Origin: an uncultured bacterium
GTDB taxonomy: Bacteria; Myxococcota_A; Bradymonadia; UBA7976; VGTA01
Assembly (NCBI GenBank): GCA_943788935.1
Contig: CALSSE010000010.1
Span: 62,001-126,000 of the forward strand
Length of the DNA stretch: 64,000 nucleotides
Direction of reading: 5' to 3'
Positions 45,546 through 53,165 of this stretch are shown here, piece by piece. Under the pieces are notes generated by a model, which did no database searches, was not told the origin of the DNA, and saw only the letters and a program-made list of their open reading frames with translations. The first letter of the stretch is position 1. Each line of letters begins with the position of its first letter. The translations under genes were made by a program, and so were the position numbers.

Positions 45546-46453
45546 CCGCGTCCGCCAATGACGCTCTCTTCATCACCTCGAAGTTGATAGATCATTTGGT
45601 TAAGATCAACGTGAGCGAAAGTGCTGATTGAGAGATCTTCGCGAAGCTCTCTAGGATGAATTACTTGAAAATAAGAGAGTGACCCTAAAGACCCCCTCAA
45701 GGTGGCTAGAGGCGAATAAGTACTTTCCTCTAAAATAACATCCCCCGGTGACAGCTCGGGGAGTCGCTGTCTATTCCATCGCTGATAGACGAGTCCTGCA
45801 GGTTGATGATCTATTTCCTTGATCAATCGTTGATCACAGCTGGTGACAATTCCCGAGTGTTCGGTTAGGAAGTATCCGCTACTCAAACGAGTAAATACCT
45901 GAGCGCTAGAGTACATGGTGGTGAGCACGACTCCTTGGGAGAAGCTGTTATATTGATCAGCGATCCACCACTGTGCTTCGATCATATTATCAGCGGCTGA
46001 CCCTCCACAGATCATCACTTTTGCCCGATAAAATGACTGGATACTATTGATCACTTGTTCTTCAAAGCCCGGTGTTGCCGACATCCATACTAAGGATGGC
46101 AACTCTCCCGAGCGCTCTGCTCTGAGAGAGGCTGTGGTGAGTAACTGTTGCACCAAATGATCTACATCACTCTCAAGCTCAAAACCTCCTGCGGCGCTTC
46201 CATAACTACCGAGAGGGTCATGAAACCCGAATACCCCAATCGATTGATCGAGGTAAACATGATCTTGATTAAAGAAGCCTTTACAGCTGGTAGCAATATG
46301 TTTTTGAGCCCTTGGAAAGCTCCGATTCAACGCAGGTAAGAGGCTGAGCGGATCACACTCCATCGGGGCGGTGACGATTATGCAGTCTAGATCACTGGGG
46401 AGATTAGATCGCTCAGATTGGTGATAGACTTGACTATATATACTCAGTCCCAT
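45437..46453 (-). CDS. FIST-domain sensor protein, N-terminal part (frameshifted)
   Basis: FIST domains are cytosolic sensory modules thought to bind small ligands such as amino acids and to act with signalling proteins. FIST_N is visible in LDCIIVTAPMECDPLSLLPALNRSF, HIATSCKGFF, SIGVFGFHDPLGSYGSAAGGF and AKVMICGGSAADNM..QWWIADQYNSFSQGVVLTTMY; FIST_C begins at EIDHQPAGLVYQRWN. The real C-terminus continues in another frame at 45291-45545, so the deposited sequence gives a truncated product. It lies 31 bp after the Ser/Thr kinase gene on the same strand, so the two are probably one operon and one pathway (inference). Confidence 0.8.
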   Translation of the reverse strand: MGLSIYSQVYHQSERSNLPSDLDCIIVTAPMECDPLSLLPALNRSFPRAQKHIATSCKGFFNQDHVYLDQSIGVFGFHDPLGSYGSAAGGFELESDVDHLVQQLLTTASLRAERSGELPSLVWMSATPGFEEQVINSIQSFYRAKVMICGGSAADNMIEAQWWIADQYNSFSQGVVLTTMYSSAQVFTRLSSGYFLTEHSGIVTSCDQRLIKEIDHQPAGLVYQRWNRQRLPELSPGDVILEESTYSPLATLRGSLGSLSYFQVIHPRELREDLSISTFAHVDLNQMIYQLRGDEESVIGGRGVSLRERLLRQKSPYTTYEECSLFFALDASSPSRIV

Positions 46454-46484
46454 AGGGCGGTGTTGCCTTTGCTTAAAGTACAGA

Positions 46485-48263
46485 TTATTTGCCTGAATTA
46501 GCCATAATGTCGGTAATCGAGAGTCTGGCAGTGGTGGGAGTCTCAGCTTTATTATCGAGCGAGGTATTATCGAAAGAGTGATTATCGAGAGAGGGATTAT
46601 CGAGAGAGTAATTATCGAGAGAGGGATTATCGAAAGAGGAATAGAGAGAGGGATTATTGAAAGAGGGATTATCGAGAGAGGGATTATCGAGAGGAGAGAT
46701 CACAGCGGAGCCAGCGCTCTGCTGTGATAAGTCATTACGCATAAACGCTTTAAGATCTTCAGCAAACTCATGACAAGTCGCATATCTCTCAGCAGGATCA
46801 AGCGCTGTAGATTGAGTGAGAATCGTTCTTAAAACTGGATTAGAGATCGACAGTGGGATCTCGAAGCCCATGTTGATATCAATCATGACTTTATAGAATG
46901 AATCATATGTGAACACTCTCTGACCCACTAAGAGCTCTATAAAGATCAAGCCCATCTGATATACATCAATTTGAGGACTGATGATTTTATATCGTAGGTA
47001 TTCAGGAGCGAGATAGGATAAAGTACCGCTTATATCTTTTGGGTCTTCTGCTTGATGACTCATGAGCAGGGCGATCCCAAAGTCTAATATCCGAAGATGC
47101 TCTTGTGGCGTATCTTCACTGACTAAGAATAAGTTTTGGGGCTTGAGATCTCGATGGACGAGTCCTGAAGAATGAGCCTGGGCTAAAGCTTCTAATACGG
47201 GGATGAAGAGTGGAATGAGAGTCCTCAGAGTAAAAGGACCTCTCTGGGCTAATCTCTTGCCTAAATCCTGACCGATGAGGTACTCCATCACAATAAAAGG
47301 GACCTGTTCCTGTGAATGAAACCCAATATCATATATTTGGACTACATTAGGGTGGTGAATATTTGCCGCCAGAGAGGCCTCTCTAATCAGCTGGTCAATA
47401 TGAGGCTTAGATGAACGGGTCTCTTCAACATTCGCCACTTTGATGGCTACTGAACGCTTAAGCAGAGTGTCATAGCTATGATAAACATCACCTTGACCGC
47501 CTTCGCCAAGTTTACTGATGATCTTATATCGTCCAGCGAGAATGCTCCCTTCTCTGATCGTTGGGTTGCTTTTGACCCGTGTATACTGTTGGTCGACAGT
47601 CTTTTCCATCATTGAAGTCATGCTTTGCTCAGAGAGAAGAGGACTCAAACTCTTGAGATAATCGCTTGATCCCTTCTCGGTGTGATGGACATCACCCGAT
47701 GACATCACCTTTGTCTCGAGACCGATAGCAGCGAAGTTAAAGCGATCTCGTTGTTGGCTGAGCAGGCGAGCGAGTTCATTGAGTAGGTACTGGTCATCCT
47801 TATCGAAGTGACCCACGTCAGAGTGGGTCATCAATAGCATGTAATTAGATTGATTGAGCTCAATCGTGCTCATCAGCATAGAGACAATATGATGCGTAAG
47901 CACTGGTGGAAAGGACTTAAGTATAGGTATCGCTTGGGCATTGAAGACAATACAGCGTTGACCGTTAAGTCGTCTCCGTAAAGGGCCGATGAGAGGCCAA
48001 AGATAGTCATTTTCTTCTGTTTGTGTACTAGTGATGACCTTCCCGTAGTCATCATTGATAACTTTTAAGATAAAGCACTCAATACCGACAAACCGGTTCT
48101 TTAGCGTCTCTACCACCAGCTCAAAAGGATCTCTTGAGAGCTGTTGAGATAAAACTTCAATCAGCTCGACCAAAAACTCATGAACTGTGATCATTCTCTG
48201 AGATTTTTGCTGAGATCTATTCATGGAATGAAGAGATTCCCAAAGGATTTCTTGAGATAGCAT
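46485..48263 (-). CDS. GAF-domain Ser/Thr protein kinase with a pentapeptide-repeat tail
   Basis: 592 residues, cytosolic (no membrane helix). Residues about 30-180 look like a GAF sensor (VVETLKNRFVGIECFILKV...LLMTHSDVGHFDKDDQYLLNELARLL). The Hanks-type kinase domain covers about 245-510: glycine loop KLGEGGQGDVY, ATP Lys in SVAIKVA, catalytic loop VHRDLKPQN (about 371), Mg-binding LDFGIAL (about 394), SGTLSYLAPEYL and DVYQMGLIFIELLVG. All key residues are present. The tail of about 55 residues is made of DNPSL/DNxSF pentapeptides. It is followed 31 bp later by the FIST gene. GAF-fronted kinases of this kind are frequent in Myxococcota regulation; its targets are unknown. Confidence 0.9.
   Translation of the reverse strand: MLSQEILWESLHSMNRSQQKSQRMITVHEFLVELIEVLSQQLSRDPFELVVETLKNRFVGIECFILKVINDDYGKVITSTQTEENDYLWPLIGPLRRRLNGQRCIVFNAQAIPILKSFPPVLTHHIVSMLMSTIELNQSNYMLLMTHSDVGHFDKDDQYLLNELARLLSQQRDRFNFAAIGLETKVMSSGDVHHTEKGSSDYLKSLSPLLSEQSMTSMMEKTVDQQYTRVKSNPTIREGSILAGRYKIISKLGEGGQGDVYHSYDTLLKRSVAIKVANVEETRSSKPHIDQLIREASLAANIHHPNVVQIYDIGFHSQEQVPFIVMEYLIGQDLGKRLAQRGPFTLRTLIPLFIPVLEALAQAHSSGLVHRDLKPQNLFLVSEDTPQEHLRILDFGIALLMSHQAEDPKDISGTLSYLAPEYLRYKIISPQIDVYQMGLIFIELLVGQRVFTYDSFYKVMIDINMGFEIPLSISNPVLRTILTQSTALDPAERYATCHEFAEDLKAFMRNDLSQQSAGSAVISPLDNPSLDNPSFNNPSLYSSFDNPSLDNYSLDNPSLDNHSFDNTSLDNKAETPTTARLSITDIMANSGK
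46551..46693 (-). repeat. imperfect 15-bp coding minisatellite (DNPSL-type)
   Basis: About nine imperfect copies of GAGAGAGGGATTATC (plus strand) encode the Asp-Asn-x-Ser-Leu/Phe tail of the kinase. It is more diverged than the other two 15-bp arrays of the window, so it is older. Confidence 0.85.
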
Positions 48264-48606
48264 GTCAAACCTATGAAGTGATGAGCTTAGTATTTAGTGT
48301 ATGAGTCCAAAATAACAGCTTGTATTCAAAGATCCAAGATCTCATTGCCAGTCAAAGACTCTCTAAGATTAGAGTCAAAAACTCTCTGAGACCAGAGTCG
48401 AAAACTCTCTGAGACTAGAGGAGAGATGATTAAGAAACGATCTCCATGGTCAGTACACTCACTGAGGTGGAGATCACTATGATCCTTCACATTTGCTGGC
48501 TTAACGAGAGGATCAATGATCATGAGACTCTCAGCCGAATAAAACCTAATCAGCTTTGAGCCAAACCTAATCGCTGTGAGCCAAATCTAATCGCTGTGAG
48601 TTGAGC
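48264..48606. other. gap with two small tandem repeats
   Basis: No gene. 48350-48418 has three 23-bp units (AGTCAAAAACTCTCTGAGAC..). 48542-48600 has three units of about 20 bp (AAACCTAATCGCTGTGAGCC). Both are imperfect and lie between the convergently spaced ends of the POT transporter and the kinase start. Confidence 0.8.
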
Positions 48607-50682
48607 TTATTTAGTGTCACAACGATTGACAGGGTTGCTCATCTGACCGCGGATTTCGTCCTTCTTATAGACGATTGTCCACTCATCTGCCTCTCCAGTA
48701 GCGCTGACCGCCTTCGCTTCAAACCCTTCTGCGTCTGCGCGAGTGATCTGATAGGTGTAGTGAAGCTGAGTATGAGCGATGACCATCCCCTTCTCGTTGA
48801 TAGACCAACGGTCGCCGTCGAGTTGACGTCCATCTTCGGAGGCGAAGCCATCTTGTCGGGTCGCCTCGATAAGCAATGCTTGCTGCTCACCCTCTCCTGT
48901 GACTTTCACCGTATAGGTATAACCTTCGTAAACACCTTCCTCTAAATCGATGGACTGTGTCTTCTTAAGCGCCTCCCAAGAGGCTGCGAACCCTTGGTGT
49001 GCGGGGTCGCTCTTATGGGCCCTTTCGGCATCTAGAAGATGGGAGAGTTGATTGAGGGCGACCCGCTGAGTAAAATCGATCTGCTCTGGCTGAAGTGAGA
49101 CATTGAGGGTGCTTAAGTTGGTGCTGAATGTAGCGCTCTTTCCTGTGGTCACAGCAGCGGAGAGGTGATCTTTCTGTTTAGATACGATACGATAGAAGTT
49201 GGCTTTCGCTTCCCGCTGACTCTGCGCACATATGAAGCTCGGATCTTCACGCTCCGCCTTGAGCTGTTGAGGATAGAGATAAAAGAGGCCGGTCATTAGC
49301 GCGGCTACCATCGCTAGCCCCTTAAAGCTGTAAGTGTCATTGGCCTCTGAGTTGAGGTGCATTTTGGCCACAATCGGTCGGGCGAATAAGAAGAGCAAGA
49401 CCCCTGCGCCGGCAGTCCCTATCACGATATAGCTAAAGAGCTCAAACTCTCCTAACCTCTCCGAATAACCACCGATATAGCCTGCGGCGAGGTTTGCGAT
49501 AAAGTTAGAGCCAAACCAAACCCCCATCATCAACGCTGTTAAGTGGGTAGGAGCGAGCTTAGTGACCATAGACAGGCCGATCGGAGAGAGACACAGCTCA
49601 CCCATGGTATGCCAGAAATATGCTCCGGAGAGCCAAAAAATAGCCGCTAATCCGCTGTTGCCAGAGTCTGCCTGATTAACCCCATGGAGCATAAATATGA
49701 ATCCAAAAGAGAGGAGCAAGAGCCCCATGGCCATTTTCACAGGCGTTGGAGGATCGATGTTACGCTCACCTAGCTTCGCCCACAGCTTGGAGAACAATGG
49801 CGCGAAGAGGAAAATGATCGCTGGGTTAAGAGATTGGAACCAAGACGCAGGGACTTCAAATCCCCAGATGACACGATCAACCTTCTCTTTGGTGTAGATG
49901 TTCATCAGGCCTCCCGCTTGCTCAAAGGCTGCCCAGAAAAACATCACGAAGATGCTCAAAACTAAGATTACTGAGATCCGGTCGACCTCCTCTGCGGTGA
50001 GCTTTGTGGACTCTCGGGTCTCGGATGCTTGTGCTTTTTCGGAAGATCGATCTAATACGCCAAGTCCACTAGGGAGCAGTTTGTCCTCCAGGAGCCAGAA
50101 GATAATGAGGCCCAAGGCCATCCCTACTCCAGCGGCTCCAAATCCCCAGTGAAAGCCGATCTTCTCACCAAGAGAGCCACAGATGAGTCCGGCGAGCACC
50201 GCCCCGAGGTTAATCCCCATGTAGAAGATCGTAAACGCGCTATCACGTCTTGGGTCATCCTCTTCATAGAGGCCTCCGACCATAGTGGATATATTAGGCT
50301 TAAAGAAACCATTACCAATGATCAAGAAAATGAGCGCCGCATAAAACGCATATAGACCGGGCACTGCCATCATGAAGTGACCGATCATCATCAAGATTCC
50401 ACCGATGTAGACCGAGCGTCTCTGACCGAGATAGCGATCGGCGAGATAGCCACCGAGGAGAGGGGTCGCGTAAACGAGGCCAGTATACCAAGCATAGATC
50501 TTGAGCGCCTCGGTCGAATTCATACCAAAGCCGGGGTTAACCTCTGTCGTTTTAGCGGTCATGTAGAGGGTTAGGAGAGCTCGCATGCCGTAATAGGACA
50601 TACGCTCCCACATCTCGACCGTAAAGAGAAGATAGAGCCCTTTTGGATGTCCTCCGAGTTTATTATTGCTGTTGGTTGTCAT
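48607..50682 (-). CDS. POT-family proton/peptide symporter with an extra C-terminal domain
   Basis: 691 residues; imports di- and tripeptides with protons across the inner membrane. The first 470 residues are a typical POT/PTR transporter. The proton-coupling motif ExxER sits in VEMWERMSYYGMRALLTLYM, followed by GGYLADRYLGQRR and the PTR2 signature NGFFKPNISTMVG...FTIFYMGINLGAVLAG. AKGGA about 12 helices are expected. The last 220 residues are unusual: a hydrophilic region with Cys (PSFICAQSQREAKANFYRIV), a helical part (FTQRVALNQLSHLLDAERA) and beta strands (GVYEGYTYTVKVTGEGEQQALLIEATRQDG), with no known domain. CAAGGAC precedes the ATG. Confidence 0.88.
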   Translation of the reverse strand: MTTNSNNKLGGHPKGLYLLFTVEMWERMSYYGMRALLTLYMTAKTTEVNPGFGMNSTEALKIYAWYTGLVYATPLLGGYLADRYLGQRRSVYIGGILMMIGHFMMAVPGLYAFYAALIFLIIGNGFFKPNISTMVGGLYEEDDPRRDSAFTIFYMGINLGAVLAGLICGSLGEKIGFHWGFGAAGVGMALGLIIFWLLEDKLLPSGLGVLDRSSEKAQASETRESTKLTAEEVDRISVILVLSIFVMFFWAAFEQAGGLMNIYTKEKVDRVIWGFEVPASWFQSLNPAIIFLFAPLFSKLWAKLGERNIDPPTPVKMAMGLLLLSFGFIFMLHGVNQADSGNSGLAAIFWLSGAYFWHTMGELCLSPIGLSMVTKLAPTHLTALMMGVWFGSNFIANLAAGYIGGYSERLGEFELFSYIVIGTAGAGVLLFLFARPIVAKMHLNSEANDTYSFKGLAMVAALMTGLFYLYPQQLKAEREDPSFICAQSQREAKANFYRIVSKQKDHLSAAVTTGKSATFSTNLSTLNVSLQPEQIDFTQRVALNQLSHLLDAERAHKSDPAHQGFAASWEALKKTQSIDLEEGVYEGYTYTVKVTGEGEQQALLIEATRQDGFASEDGRQLDGDRWSINEKGMVIAHTQLHYTYQITRADAEGFEAKAVSATGEADEWTIVYKKDEIRGQMSNPVNRCDTK

Positions 50683-51009
50683 GTCCTTGAGCGTGACCTT
50701 TCCCTCGCCTTTTAGGGGCTAGATTCTCATAGTTTAGAGTGATTAAAGAGAGTAGCACTCTACTATGATTTGGGAGGCTATGTGAGTTTTTATTCGGGGG
50801 ATTTTCACTGATCCCAAGGAGTTTTCTTCACCCGTTCAAACCTCATAAATTCTCGCCATATATACAAAGATGTGATCGGAGCAGAGTCGACCTCTGACCA
50901 ACGAGAACATCCCCGCGATAATGAGTACCGCGCTTGCTTCCAAAGATCGTTTCGTGGAGCTTTGTCGTCAGGCGAGATAGAGAGAGTAATCCATAAGAGG
51001 CGAGCCGGC
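50683..51009. other. 327-bp gap
   Basis: No gene or repeat recognised. A stretch near 50930-50980 encodes a short coding-like piece (FVELCRQA) without start, which may be a decayed tail. Confidence 0.4.
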
Positions 51010-52332
51010 TCAGTTAGGGTCTTGTGACTTCAGGAAGAGGCGCTTGACCTCACTATAGCTGACATGAGGATTTTTTCGTGGATCGACCATTCCTTGAGGA
51101 CCATTGGCGATCGGGTTACTCAATGGACCTCTCGGTAACCACAGGAAGTCAGGCTGTTGGCTAAAGTGTCCAAAGGAGCTTTCGGCGCTTCCATTGATCC
51201 ACTCACCACCGATAATTTGGCCGTCACCATCAAGCTCTAAGATATAGTGATAAAGGTCATCTCGCAGGTAGCGATGATGGTTGTCGGTGATCGGCTCACT
51301 CATGGGTCTTGATTCGACGACATACTTGACGTCGACGATCACTTCGACAAATGACTTAGCTTGATCATTATAGGGGTAACTCATCACTGTAGAGGGGTCT
51401 GTGACTAAGAGGGCGATCGCTTCACTCTCTGAGACCTCCCTTAAGCTCTCTATGACATAAGAATCAACCGGTTGATTCCACACTTGAGCGTCATAGGTGC
51501 GGTCCTCAGCGAAACCTAGTTCAAGTAGGCCGAGGAAATTAGTGAGGATGACGTGGAAAGTCCCCGCATTGGTGTCACGGCACTCAATGTTGATAATCCG
51601 ACCGTTCTCATCTCGTTCGACGCTATCTGTTTTACATCGACCTCCGACGACCATGGCTCGAGAGTAATCATAGGCGGTGATCATGAGGGCTTTCAAATCA
51701 GAGATCTCAAAGGTGACCCCCTTTATCGTGACTGGATAAAGTGGCTCATCTTCTAATAATGAAGCGGGAGTCCAAGCGTGACAGAGCCCCCACCAAACCC
51801 CAATCCCTTCGTGACCGCTACACTCATCAATTTTACCATCATTGTCATTATCAAGACCATCATGGGTTCTCCAATGCCCTCTATGCTCAGACATCCATCG
51901 CGCTGCCGGACCAATCACCTGATAGTACTCGGGGTCGAAACTGGTGTCTGCGCAATCGACCTGTCGAGGCTGTAAGCTCATAAAGTCTTCGGGAGGTACC
52001 CATCCATTGAACACGAGGTCGTATTTCTCCATGGGGCTTAAGGTCTCAGCACCTAACCAACGAGCGTTCGTGCTGTCTTCATAAGTAGGCCAATAGGAGG
52101 CGGGCCATGCTCTTTTTTTGGCTCGTCCCTCCAAGGGTAAGTCGGCGAGAGTATACACTAGTTCTTCATCGAGATAGCGTACGAAGCGATCGGGGTCATT
52201 CAGTTTGTCCCACTGGTCTGCTTTTCCATATGACTCACTATCTTGGCCCTCACCGCCTTCTGAGTCTAGTGTGAGCTCACTACAAGCGGTGAGCATAAGA
52301 AAGGCACAGATATAGCATAAAGACTTGGTCAT
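51010..52332 (-). CDS. transglutaminase-elicitor-like lipoprotein
   Basis: 440 residues; signal peptide ends LTAC (Cys17). It resembles the transglutaminase elicitor family (Pfam TGase_elicitor), first known from the GP42 cell-wall transglutaminase of Phytophthora and also present in some bacteria. Matching parts are AWPASYWPTYEDSTNARWLG, LSPMEKYDLVFNGW, then the likely catalytic Cys184 in WWGLCHAWTPASLLEDEP, followed by VTIKGVTFEISDLKALMITAY and GTFHVILTNFLGL (with the His candidate). An Asp-rich loop GLDNDNDGKIDEC looks like a calcium-binding site. It would cross-link Gln and Lys side chains outside the cell. Confidence rests on these motifs; activity is not shown. Confidence 0.75.
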   Translation of the reverse strand: MTKSLCYICAFLMLTACSELTLDSEGGEGQDSESYGKADQWDKLNDPDRFVRYLDEELVYTLADLPLEGRAKKRAWPASYWPTYEDSTNARWLGAETLSPMEKYDLVFNGWVPPEDFMSLQPRQVDCADTSFDPEYYQVIGPAARWMSEHRGHWRTHDGLDNDNDGKIDECSGHEGIGVWWGLCHAWTPASLLEDEPLYPVTIKGVTFEISDLKALMITAYDYSRAMVVGGRCKTDSVERDENGRIINIECRDTNAGTFHVILTNFLGLLELGFAEDRTYDAQVWNQPVDSYVIESLREVSESEAIALLVTDPSTVMSYPYNDQAKSFVEVIVDVKYVVESRPMSEPITDNHHRYLRDDLYHYILELDGDGQIIGGEWINGSAESSFGHFSQQPDFLWLPRGPLSNPIANGPQGMVDPRKNPHVSYSEVKRLFLKSQDPN

Positions 52333-52589
52333 TCTACAATCTTTCGAGGGGAGATTTATATATAAACTTAGGGCATTTAGAATGCCAAGTCAAACTGTAT
52401 GGAAGAGTGCATAGAGCACATTATAGGTCCGCTCTTCGGTATAATAGCGCTATGACTCTCCTTCATGATAAGTCGACTATCATCGATTTGAGAGTTGAAG
52501 ATCTTTAATCAGAGACCGCTATGCTTTCGGCTCTTTGGTTTCTCCGATGATTGTTGTATTGAGAGGCTTTAGACTTATAAGGACTCGGC

Positions 52590-53114
52590 ATGGACATATT
52601 GAAGACCCAGTATCATCCTGACATTTTGACTCTAGAAGGTCAGACCATCTTCACGAGACTCGCTACCCGTTGTATAACACTCCATAACGATATGATCCTC
52701 CTACTCTATACCGAGAGGTATGACGATTATAGCCTTCCGGGCGGTGGGTTAGAACCCGATGAAGATAAAGTTCAAGGTATGATACGAGAACTTCAAGAGG
52801 AGACAGGAGCCCAAGGTGTTAAAAATATTGAACCTTTTGGTACTTATGAAGAGTATAGGCCTTGGTATAAGTCGGACTATGACATCCAACATATGATCTC
52901 ATATTGTTTCACCTGTGATGTTGATGTTGAGCTGGGTGTCTCACGGCTGGAGTCTTACGAAATGAAGAATGGGATGAAGGCGGTGTGGATCAATATCTAT
53001 GAGGCGATTGAGCATAATGAAGCCACCATGGCTTCTAGCCCTAAGAGCGGTCTATCGATCGAGCGAGAGACCTTCCTTTTACATTTGATTGCCCAAGGGA
53101 GAGAAGATCGTTAA
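52590..53114 (+). CDS. Nudix hydrolase
   Basis: 174 residues. Hydrolyses a nucleoside diphosphate linked to another group; the substrate cannot be read. The Nudix box is perfect: G52..E58..R66-E67-L-x-E70-E71-x-G73 in GGGLEPDEDKVQGMIRELQE, continuing ETG. The preceding strand (MILLLYTERYDDYSLPGG) and the later strand (HMISYCFTCDVDVELG) fit the fold. It is 51 bp before tex on the same strand, so it may be in one transcript with tex and the TauE/SafE gene. Confidence 0.88.
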   Translation: MDILKTQYHPDILTLEGQTIFTRLATRCITLHNDMILLLYTERYDDYSLPGGGLEPDEDKVQGMIRELQEETGAQGVKNIEPFGTYEEYRPWYKSDYDIQHMISYCFTCDVDVELGVSRLESYEMKNGMKAVWINIYEAIEHNEATMASSPKSGLSIERETFLLHLIAQGREDR

Positions 53115-53165
53115 CAAGCAAAAGATCTCTATATTTGGTAACCACTTAACTCATGAGAAACCTAA

